DNA of 6,041 bases from DATJOJ01 sp035507035 (GTDB lineage: Bacteria; Acidobacteriota; Terriglobia; Terriglobales; Acidobacteriaceae): assembly GCA_035507035.1 (NCBI GenBank), contig DATJOJ010000021.1:1-6041 (forward strand), read 5' to 3'. A model generated the notes under the pieces. It did no database searches and was not told where the DNA came from. It saw only the letters and a program-made list of their open reading frames with translations. A program made the translations under genes and the position numbers. Of this stretch, positions 1-5,317 are shown piece by piece (the first letter of the stretch is position 1; each line of letters opens with the position of its first letter).

Positions 1-1
1 T

Positions 2-193
2 ACTGACCGTGAAAAAGAAGTTCTGGAAATGCTGGTTGCGGGCCGCTCGAACAAAGAGATCGGATCAGCGCTGGGTATCGAAGAGCGTACGGTGAAGGCG
101 CACGTTGCCAAGCTGATGCGCAAAGTCGGCGTGCAGAACCGGATCGCGCTCTCAGTCCACGCGATCACGCATTCGCTGGTAACGGCGAAGTAA
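2..193 (+). CDS. LuxR/NarL-family response regulator, C-terminal HTH fragment (5' end outside window)
   Basis: Frame 2 is open from the window edge to TAA at 191-193, giving 63 residues. They begin TDREKEVLEMLVAGRSNKEI and continue through GIEERTVKAHVAKLMRKVGV. This matches the GerE/LuxR helix-turn-helix consensus: a 'T-x-R-E-x-E-V-L' first helix, 'G-x-S-N-K-E-I', then the recognition helix 'E-R-T-V-K-x-H' and 'K-x-G-V-x-N-R'. Such domains bind DNA as dimers at the C-terminus of NarL/FixJ two-component regulators, usually behind a phospho-acceptor receiver domain. The receiver, if present, lies before the window, so the signal and the subfamily cannot be told. The tail after the HTH is short (about 13 residues), as is normal for this family. 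The family is secure; assignment as a response regulator rather than another LuxR-type protein is inferred. Confidence 0.9.
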   Translation, partial: TDREKEVLEMLVAGRSNKEIGSALGIEERTVKAHVAKLMRKVGVQNRIALSVHAITHSLVTAK

Positions 194-238
194 ATTCAAC
201 TCGCTGGTTTGTTCTCGTATTTACGTTTCCTTCAAACT

Positions 239-439
239 TGTCATCCCGAAACCGTTCGCGGCGGCGGACGGTAAAGGGACCTGACGTCAGCATCTCTCTA
301 CGATGCTGTAATCAGGACGAATCCACGCGCTCGGCACAACCGTTTTTCCAGATTAAATTAATCCTGTTCACGCCACTGCTGATCCACTCGCATCGTACGG
401 TCCCTCTCGAACGCGCAAGCGCATCCATTCGGGATGACA
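239..439. repeat. Palindromic intergenic element with 12-bp perfect terminal inverted repeats
   Basis: Seen in sequence: TGTCATCCCGAA (239-250) and its exact reverse complement TTCGGGATGACA (428-439) bound the element. Inside, AGGGACC (275-281) pairs with GGTCCCT (399-405), and TACGATGC (299-306) pairs with GCATCGTA (390-397). Next to each terminal repeat is a local hairpin. The left one pairs 251-259 with 264-272 (9 bp including one G-T pair, loop GGCG). The right one is the smaller GCGCAAGCGC-centred hairpin near 411-424. Each half therefore reads, inward, terminal repeat, hairpin, AGGGACC, TACGATGC. The left arm carries about 17 extra bases before TACGATGC. The element fills most of the gap between the regulator stop and the minus-strand exported-protein gene. 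No transposase gene or clear target-site duplication flanks it. Inference: a REP-doublet or MITE-like non-autonomous element, or a structured RNA. The left hairpin, 58 nt after the regulator stop, could also help terminate transcription, but no T-tract follows it. Confidence 0.65.
280..316. other. Local extended stem-loop inside the palindromic element
   Basis: CAGCATC (288-294) and GATGCTG (302-308) form a 7-bp stem with a 7-base loop. CCTGA (280-284) and TCAGG (312-316) extend it by 5 bp across a symmetric 3x3 internal loop. The start of the structure overlaps the perfect 10-base palindrome CTGACGTCAG (281-290). This fold competes with the long-range pairings of the surrounding element, because bases 280-281 and 302-306 are used in both. 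It is not followed by a T-tract, so a simple intrinsic terminator is unlikely. Confidence 0.45.
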
Positions 440-488
440 TCGTGTAGGGATTGGTGGCGAACTCTCTGGCGAATGGAACATCAGCAAC

Positions 489-932
489 TCAGTTTCTGGG
501 GAACGACTTGAACTCCACTTTTTGCGATTCCTGCGTGGTCTTTTTGTTCACATCAGCTGTCGAGCGCCTCAGCGTGCCGCGAATAGCATAATAGCCTTCG
601 TCATCCGGAGATTTCGCGGGGCCTCGACCAACTGTGCCCTCGAATGAAAACCGAATTCCGTGTACCTGCTTGGTGCTGAAGCTCAGGTGGTCTCCATCCA
701 ATTTGCCGGAATCGATGAACTGATCGAGGAATGTATCCTTGTCGCTCTCAGTGTCGCCATAGCGGGAGATAAATCCGCTGACGTTTCCTTGATCTTCGAC
801 GGTGATCTGCAAAAATTCCCCATCGCGCAGGAACGTGTACATTCCCGAGAAGTCGTCCATGGCGGACGTGTTTTGCTGGGCGGCTAAGAAAACTGACAAC
901 AGAAGTAAGAACGAGACGGTAAAAAATCGCAT
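489..932 (-). CDS. Small exported protein of unknown function (147 aa)
   Basis: The ORF runs from ATG at 932 to TGA at 489. The N-terminus is a clear Sec signal peptide: MRFF, a hydrophobic core of Leu, Val, Phe and Ala to about residue 18, then AAQQNTSA. Cleavage is probably near residue 18 or 24. There is no lipobox Cys. The mature part (about 123 residues) is polar and probably beta-rich. It contains FSGMYTFLRDGEFLQITVE (28-46), VSGFISRYGDTESD (51-64) and GYYAIRGTL (113-121). The alternating pattern and the 'dG-x-L-x-G-x-x-L-x-F' phrase (76-86) suggest a small beta-barrel or sandwich, but I recognise no named domain. From memory, similar proteins occur as conserved hypotheticals in acidobacteria. 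No strong Shine-Dalgarno sequence precedes the ATG. It is transcribed divergently from the 87-residue gene. Function unknown; location periplasmic or secreted by inference. Confidence 0.8.
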   Translation of the reverse strand: MRFFTVSFLLLLSVFLAAQQNTSAMDDFSGMYTFLRDGEFLQITVEDQGNVSGFISRYGDTESDKDTFLDQFIDSGKLDGDHLSFSTKQVHGIRFSFEGTVGRGPAKSPDDEGYYAIRGTLRRSTADVNKKTTQESQKVEFKSFPRN

Positions 933-1071
933 GTGGAACCAGAGTACACCATTGGCGCCGTCGTGAAACTTCGTGTGATTGGTGGCTCGGCAGCTTCAGC
1001 AAACCCAACCTCGTTCTACTTGCAATCCCAGAGATCGTAGTTAACCTTCCGTGCCGTTTTTTCCTTATTTC

Positions 1072-1098
1072 TTGACAAAACGTTTGTAGCTGCATAAA
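1072..1098 (+). promoter_or_regulatory. Putative sigma70-type promoter for the 87-aa gene
   Basis: A perfect -35 hexamer, TTGACA, lies at 1072-1077. A -10-like CATAAA follows at 1093-1098 (15-base spacer), with TAAAGT at 1095-1100 (17-base spacer) as an alternative. The -10 match is only 4 of 6 either way. The predicted transcript start would be near 1105, giving a leader of about 40 nt before the ATG at 1143. The -35 is convincing and the -10 is weaker. Confidence 0.5.
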
Positions 1099-1132
1099 GT
1101 TCGATCAAGGTTTTCTTTGTAGTTACTCTCAC

Positions 1133-1137
1133 AGGTG
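1133..1137 (+). promoter_or_regulatory. Ribosome binding site AGGTG
   Basis: AGGTG lies 5 nt before the ATG at 1143 and 8 nt before the second in-frame ATG at 1146. The better spacing favours translation from the second Met, giving a protein beginning MKNVYEVLRQ. Confidence 0.45.
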
Positions 1138-1142
1138 CATAA

Positions 1143-1406
1143 ATGATGAAGAATGTGTACGAAGTTCTCCGGCAGAAGGAATTGGAACTCGCCCGTCTGG
1201 AAAAAGAAGTAGAGGCGCTGCGCGTGGCTGCTCCGCTGCTCTCCGATGACAAGGATGTCGCTGCCGATCCCGCTCCGAAACCGACGCTCACAACTGCTGC
1301 GCCCGCCCCGCAGCAGCCAATAAGGATTCCACAGCCCGCCGTCGCTCAGGCCGCTCCCGTAGCCCGCGCTGCTGGATGGGAAGACAGCGCCAAGCGTTGG
1401 CCGTAA
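1143..1406 (+). CDS. Small coiled-coil, Ala/Pro-rich protein (87 aa), conserved hypothetical
   Basis: The ORF runs from ATG 1143 (or ATG 1146, better spaced from AGGTG) to TAA at 1404-1406. It has three parts. A charged heptad-like helix, NVYEVLRQKELELARLEKEV (4-23), continues to about residue 30 and is a probable short coiled coil. A low-complexity linker rich in Ala, Pro and Gln spans about 39-77. The C-terminus is a distinct GWEDSAKRWP. There is no signal peptide, Cys or membrane segment, so a cytosolic protein is likely, perhaps dimerising through the N-terminal helix. I recall similar 'MKNVYEVLRQKE' proteins recurring in acidobacterial genomes without known function. It has its own promoter-like TTGACA upstream and a stem-loop downstream, so it looks like a separate short transcript ahead of the sucA-like gene. 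Its identity as a gene is fairly safe; its function is unknown. Confidence 0.75.
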   Translation: MMKNVYEVLRQKELELARLEKEVEALRVAAPLLSDDKDVAADPAPKPTLTTAAPAPQQPIRIPQPAVAQAAPVARAAGWEDSAKRWP

Positions 1407-1433
1407 ACTCACGCCACAACCCCCAACCAATTC

Positions 1434-1455
1434 TGCCCTGGTTAATGCCAGGGCA
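1434..1455 (+). terminator. Stem-loop, possible intrinsic terminator after the 87-aa gene
   Basis: TGCCCTGG (1434-1441) and CCAGGGCA (1448-1455) form a perfect 8-bp stem with a 6-base loop (TTAATG). It lies 27 nt after the TAA of the small gene. It is followed by AATTTGTTTG, a weak and interrupted T-tract. Position and symmetry suit a terminator that separates this gene from the sucA-like gene 101 bp further on. The poor T-tract leaves attenuation or RNA protection as alternatives. Confidence 0.55.
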
Positions 1456-1555
1456 AATTTGTTTGCAGATATTTTGGTCGCGTAATCCCGTACCAAGGTC
1501 ACTTCCGAATCAAGCACACCAGCTTTCGCATCCTTTATCCTAGTAACAGCTTTCT

Positions 1556-4057
1556 ATGCCTACCCGACAACCCAAATCCGGCAATGGAACCGGAACTGCC
1601 CTCATTGAAGCCCCGAATGGTGAACGCGAGCGGGTATTCAGTCTTTTTCGCCAGTGGGGATATCTCGAAGCCGATCTTGACCCGCTTGGATTTTTGCAGC
1701 CTGCGCCGCACCCGGAATTGCCCCTCGATGGCGAGCATGTGGAAGAAGCCCGCAAATTTTATTCCAGCACGGTCGGGGTTGAATTCATGCACATTGCTGA
1801 CCCGGAGCGCCGGCGGTGGATTCAGGAGCGCATTGAAGGGCCACCGTCATCCGTCGATCAGGGCCACATTCTCGATCTGCTGATTCGCGCCGATCTTTTC
1901 GAGTTGGTGCTGCAGCAGCGGTATCTCGGGACGAAGCGCTTTTCGCTAGAAGGCGTCACAGCATTTATTCCACTGGTTGATGAAATCATCGAAAGCGCGG
2001 GGCAGTACGGCGCGGTTGAGCTGGTCATGGGCATGAGCCACCGCGGGCGGCTGAACGTGATCGTGCACGTGGCGAAACGCGCACCGGAAGAGGTGTTTGC
2101 GGGATTTGAAGACGTCGACCCGCGCAGCGTTCTTGGCAGCGGCGATGTGAAGTACCACATGGGCGCGACCGGCGAATATGTAACGCGTAGTGGTGCGAAG
2201 ATTCACATCCATCTGGTTTCAAACCCAAGCCATTTGGAAGCAGTTGACCCGGTCACGGTGGGCCGCACGCGCGCTAAACAGGATCGCGCAGGGCAGGGCG
2301 GAAAAGAGCAATTCCTGCCATTGCTGGTGCATGGCGACGGTGCTTTCGCGGGGCAAGGTGTCTTCGCGGAAACACTGAATCTGGCCGATCTTCCTAGCTA
2401 CGGCGTCGGCGGCACGGTACACGTGATCGTGAACAATCTGATTGGATTCACGACATCTCCAAAGGAATTGCATTCGTCGCGTTTTTCGGCACAGCTTGCA
2501 CGACGACAGAACGTTCCAATTTTTCACGTTAACGCGGAAGACGTGGATGCGGTGATACGCGTTGGGCGCATCGCGCTTGACTATCGCTATAAGTTTGGCA
2601 GCGATGTCGTTATCGATCTCATCGGCTACCGCCGCCACGGCCACAGCGAAGTAGATGACCCCACGATCACGCAGCCCTTGCTTTATAAGGCGATAAAGGA
2701 CCACCCCCCGTTGTGGGAGATTTACGGCGAAGATGCTGGCATTGAGGACGCGCAGTCGCGGGCAGAAGCGATCAAAGCCGAGCTTGAGGCGGCGCAAAAG
2801 CGCGCCGCTCACATTCGCAAAAAACCCACGCTTCGCCAGTTGCCAAGTTACTGGAGCAACTATGTTGGACGGCGCTTTAAGCCACAGTACGAAGTCGAGA
2901 CTGCAGTTTCAGCAGATGAAATAAAGCATCTGACCGAGCGGCTGACCACATACCCCGCGGGATTTCACATTCATCCTAAGCTCGCCAGGCTGCTGGAGCA
3001 GCGCGCAGAAATGGGTCACGGAAAACGCGCAGTCGATTACGGCATGGCAGAAGCGCTAGCCTTTGCGAGCCTGGTCAGTAGCGGAACGCCCGTCCGGCTG
3101 AGCGGACAAGATAGTCGTCGCGGAACATTTAATCAACGCCATTCGGTTCTGGTCGATATCGAAAACGAGCAGGAGTATGTGCCGCTGCAGCATATTTCGG
3201 AGACGCAAGCCCGGTGCGATATCTATAACTCGACTCTTTCGGAAGCGGGCGTGCTCGGCTTCGAATACGGTTACAGCCGGGACTATCCCGAGGCTCTGGT
3301 TCTATGGGAAGCACAGTTCGGAGATTTCGCCAATGTTGCGCAGGCGATCATTGACCAATTCATCGTCGCCGGGGAATTCAAGTGGGATTTGCTTTCTGGC
3401 CTCGTTCTTCTTTTACCTCACGGATACGAAGGACAGGGGCCGGAGCATTCGAGCGCTCGAATTGAGCGCTTCTTACAACTGGCAGCGGCGGACAATTTCC
3501 AGATCGCGCAGCCATCAACCGCGGCCCAGTATTTTCATTTGCTCAGGCGCCAAGCTCTACGGCACTGGCGAAAGCCTCTGGTCGTGTTCACGCCTAAGAG
3601 CATGTTGCGGCATCCTGACGCGTCTTCCTCCATCGAAGACTTTTCAACTGGCAACTTTCTCAAAGTTCGGCCCGATATCGAAGCAGTTGATGCGCTCCGA
3701 ATCCTGCTATGCACAGGAAAAATCGGTCACGAACTCCGAATGGAGCGGAAAAAGAAAAAAGATTTCGGCATCGCGATCACCTTCGTCGAGCAGCTGTATC
3801 CGTTCCCGGAAGCCGAAATTACCGCCGAGTTGCAGCGGCACGCGAATGCGCGCGACATTGTGTGGGTACAGGAGGAGCCGGCCAATATGGGAGCGCTTAA
3901 CTACATGCTGCCGCGCCTGCGGCATCTGGCGGGCGACCGGCCGGTGCTTTCGGTGAAACGCTCTGCCAGCCCTAGTCCGGCCACAGGATCTGCGAAGGCG
4001 CACGATGTTGAACAGAAGGCGCTGCTCTCATTGGCTCTGACCACCAACGGTCACTAG
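1556..4057 (+). CDS. sucA: 2-oxoglutarate dehydrogenase E1 component (thiamine diphosphate-dependent), short N-terminus
   Basis: This is the E1 subunit of the 2-oxoglutarate dehydrogenase complex: ThDP-dependent decarboxylation of 2-oxoglutarate and succinyl transfer to E2 lipoamide, in the cytosolic TCA cycle. Visible family motifs, in order: LDPLG (41-45), EFMHI (76-80), KRFSLEG (127-133), MGMSHRGRLN (158-167), NPSHLEAVDPV (223-233), the ThDP/Mg region HGDGAFAGQG (259-268) to NNLIGFTT (293-300), YRRHGHSEVDDP (358-369), RLSGQDSRRGTF (514-525), WEAQFGDF (584-591), LPHGYEGQGPEHSSAR (620-635), PKSMLRHP (680-687) and QEEPANMGAL (772-781). The active-site His residues of HRGR and PSHLE are present. 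At 833 residues it is about 100 shorter than E. coli SucA, the loss being the N-terminal E2-binding segment. In-frame TAG TAA at 1541-1546 rules out an earlier start. No clear Shine-Dalgarno sequence precedes ATG 1556. It is not the mycobacterial KGD fusion, since no acyltransferase domain is present. No sucB follows. Confidence 0.95.
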   Translation: MPTRQPKSGNGTGTALIEAPNGERERVFSLFRQWGYLEADLDPLGFLQPAPHPELPLDGEHVEEARKFYSSTVGVEFMHIADPERRRWIQERIEGPPSSVDQGHILDLLIRADLFELVLQQRYLGTKRFSLEGVTAFIPLVDEIIESAGQYGAVELVMGMSHRGRLNVIVHVAKRAPEEVFAGFEDVDPRSVLGSGDVKYHMGATGEYVTRSGAKIHIHLVSNPSHLEAVDPVTVGRTRAKQDRAGQGGKEQFLPLLVHGDGAFAGQGVFAETLNLADLPSYGVGGTVHVIVNNLIGFTTSPKELHSSRFSAQLARRQNVPIFHVNAEDVDAVIRVGRIALDYRYKFGSDVVIDLIGYRRHGHSEVDDPTITQPLLYKAIKDHPPLWEIYGEDAGIEDAQSRAEAIKAELEAAQKRAAHIRKKPTLRQLPSYWSNYVGRRFKPQYEVETAVSADEIKHLTERLTTYPAGFHIHPKLARLLEQRAEMGHGKRAVDYGMAEALAFASLVSSGTPVRLSGQDSRRGTFNQRHSVLVDIENEQEYVPLQHISETQARCDIYNSTLSEAGVLGFEYGYSRDYPEALVLWEAQFGDFANVAQAIIDQFIVAGEFKWDLLSGLVLLLPHGYEGQGPEHSSARIERFLQLAAADNFQIAQPSTAAQYFHLLRRQALRHWRKPLVVFTPKSMLRHPDASSSIEDFSTGNFLKVRPDIEAVDALRILLCTGKIGHELRMERKKKKDFGIAITFVEQLYPFPEAEITAELQRHANARDIVWVQEEPANMGALNYMLPRLRHLAGDRPVLSVKRSASPSPATGSAKAHDVEQKALLSLALTTNGH

Positions 4058-4153
4058 CGCGTTTTGGTTTTTCGAATGGCTGCTCGAGGGAGCTTCAACG
4101 CTGAAAGAGAATGGCATCACATCCGTCAGGCCGTTTCCATTATCACTGCGCAG
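4058..4153. other. Convergent intergenic gap between sucA and mqnC
   Basis: These 96 bp separate the stops of two converging genes. I see only weak inverted repeats: GCTC/GAGC at 4082-4093 and a TTCA/TGAA pair just after. There is a T-rich patch near 4062-4073. None makes a convincing intrinsic terminator in either direction. Confidence 0.4.
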
Positions 4154-5212
4154 CTAATTCAAAAAATACGTCCTGTATAGCGTGTCCCTCTGCACCGGCT
4201 TAAACCCCGCGTCGCGGATGATGCGGCAAAGTTCTTCTTCGGTGGTGCAGTTGGTTACGCCTGCTGCGCGCACGACATTTTCTTCGAGCATTACTGAGCC
4301 AACGTCGTTGCCGCCGAAGCGCAGGCCCATCTGGCAGACTTTGAGTCCTTGCGTGACCCAGCTCGATTGCACGTTCCGGAAGTTTGATAGGAACAGACGC
4401 GAGATGGCGAGATTTTTCAGATACTCGACGGCGGTGGCTTCGTCCCACTTGCGGCCACCAAGCGCGGTGTTTTGCGGCTGGAATGTCCACGGGATAAATG
4501 CGGTGAACCCGCCGGTTTCTTCCTGCAAGTTATAGATCGCCTGCAGGTGATTGATGCGGTGCTCGTATTGTTCGCCGACGCCGAACATCATGGTAGCCGT
4601 CGTCCGCATGCCGAGCTGGTGCGCGGTGCGGTGCACGTTGAGCCAGTCTTCGGTCAGGCACTTGAGGCGCGCGATGCGATGGCGAACCTCGTCGTCCAAA
4701 ATTTCTGCGCCGCCGCCGGGGATGGAATCGAGTCCGGCATCGCGCAGGCGTGAGATGGTGTCACGAATGGTGAGGCCGCTGTATTCGGCGATGGCAATAA
4801 TCTCTGACGCAGAATAACAGTGCAGATGAACTTTGAATCGCTGTTTGATTCCGCGCAGCATCTTTTCGTGCCAATCGATTTTTAGATCGGGATGCAAGCC
4901 GCCCTGCATGAGCACGCCAGTCCCGCCGAGTTCAACCGTCTCGCGAATTTTGTCGTAAATCGTCTCGAAGTCGAGTATGTATCCCTCTTTTGCCTTCGGC
5001 CCTTTCAGCGGACGATAAAATGCGCAGAACGTGCAATACTCGGTGCAAAAGTTGGTGTAATTGATGTTGCGGTCGATGATGTAGGTGACCACGCCCTCGG
5101 GATGCAGCTTGCGGCGGAGCGCATCGGCTTCCATGCCGATGCCGATGAGGTCGTCGGAGCGGTAGAGATCTAGAGCTTGGGCGTGAGCCAGCGACATGGT
5201 TGATTCCATCAT
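4154..5212 (-). CDS. mqnC: Cyclic dehypoxanthinyl futalosine synthase (radical SAM), menaquinone biosynthesis
   Basis: MqnC is a radical SAM enzyme that cyclises dehypoxanthine futalosine to its cyclic form in the futalosine route to menaquinone. The [4Fe-4S] motif CX3CX2C is C56-x3-C60-x2-C63, inside NYTNFCTEYCTFCAFYRP. Further family phrases are HPEGVVTYIIDRNINYTN (37-54), LMQGGLHPDL (101-110), GLDSIPGGGAEIL (160-172), RTTATMMFG (203-211), ETGGFTAFIPWTFQP (232-246), the near-invariant QSSWVTQG (282-289), FGGNDVGSVMLEENVVRAAG (299-318) and RDAGFKPVQRDTLY (333-346). SIPGGGAEIL and ETGGFTAFIPWTFQP separate it from the related MqnE and from CofH/CofG. The length of 352 is normal. Three in-frame ATGs compete: 5212, 5209 and 5197. 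The last has GGAAT at good spacing and would give MSLAHAQALDLYRSDD. An in-frame TGA lies three codons upstream of 5212. No other mqn gene is visible. A DedA-like gene precedes it on the same strand, 105 bp away. Confidence 0.93.
   Translation of the reverse strand: MMESTMSLAHAQALDLYRSDDLIGIGMEADALRRKLHPEGVVTYIIDRNINYTNFCTEYCTFCAFYRPLKGPKAKEGYILDFETIYDKIRETVELGGTGVLMQGGLHPDLKIDWHEKMLRGIKQRFKVHLHCYSASEIIAIAEYSGLTIRDTISRLRDAGLDSIPGGGAEILDDEVRHRIARLKCLTEDWLNVHRTAHQLGMRTTATMMFGVGEQYEHRINHLQAIYNLQEETGGFTAFIPWTFQPQNTALGGRKWDEATAVEYLKNLAISRLFLSNFRNVQSSWVTQGLKVCQMGLRFGGNDVGSVMLEENVVRAAGVTNCTTEEELCRIIRDAGFKPVQRDTLYRTYFLN
5203..5207 (-). promoter_or_regulatory. Possible ribosome binding site deciding the mqnC start
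   Basis: On the minus strand GGAAT lies a few bases ahead of the ATG at 5197, with 7 nt from GGA to the start. The two upstream ATGs (5212, 5209) have no comparable sequence at proper distance; the nearest purine-rich stretch is about 15 nt away. This favours a mature start at 5197, five residues shorter than the longest ORF. Confidence 0.35.
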
Positions 5213-5229
5213 TGTAATTCATGTCATTC

Positions 5230-5240
5230 CCGATGATCGG
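5230..5240. other. 11-base palindrome upstream of mqnC
   Basis: CCGATGATCGG is symmetric around its central G (5-bp arms) and lies 18 bp before the longest mqnC start. It could be a small operator half-site pair or chance. The overlapping TGTCATTCCCGA (5222-5233) resembles the terminal repeat of the 239-439 element with one inserted T. Confidence 0.2.
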
Positions 5241-5317
5241 CCAGTCGTCCGTTGTAGCGCACGCAAGAAAGCAAATTGCTTATGGTTCAAGTGGGCCGAA
5301 TCAGAGTTGTGCGTCCC

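Noticed and set aside
351..363. The AT-rich palindrome GATTAAATTAATC as an operator or promoter element
   Set aside because: It sits in the centre of the 201-bp palindrome and has a single-base centre. It is short enough for chance, and no adjacent promoter hexamers were found.
238..447. A 69-residue plus-strand ORF with a TTG start in the gap after the regulator gene
   Set aside because: It lies almost exactly within the palindromic element, has no ribosome site, and its Arg/Ser-rich translation resembles no protein. The inverted-repeat structure explains the bases better.
748..1095. A 115-residue minus-strand ORF overlapping the exported-protein gene in another frame
   Set aside because: It is rich in Arg, His and Ser with no domain or signal, and it overlaps a frame with a clear signal peptide.
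1065..1517. A 150-residue minus-strand ORF, with a second of 91 residues, opposite the 87-residue gene
   Set aside because: They are antisense to the coiled-coil gene, which has a better promoter, ribosome site and protein-like composition. The Ala/Pro-rich codons leave the opposite strand open by chance.
2219..2812. A 197-residue minus-strand ORF antisense to sucA
   Set aside because: No recognisable domain, no initiation signal, and fully overlapped by the ThDP-binding region of the E1.
3177..3956. A 259-residue ORF in another plus-strand frame inside sucA
   Set aside because: It lies wholly within the sucA reading frame, which carries intact conserved motifs there. The translation is Arg/Ser-rich, as expected of an out-of-frame shadow.
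1556..4057. A frameshift or truncation in the sucA gene explaining its short length
   Set aside because: All conserved motifs from LDPLG to the C-terminal SASPSPATG are in one frame in the expected order. Only the N-terminal segment is absent, and stops plus a hairpin directly upstream leave no room for it.
4058..4153. A bidirectional intrinsic terminator between sucA and mqnC
   Set aside because: Only 4-bp stems are present, with no stable GC stem followed by a T-tract.
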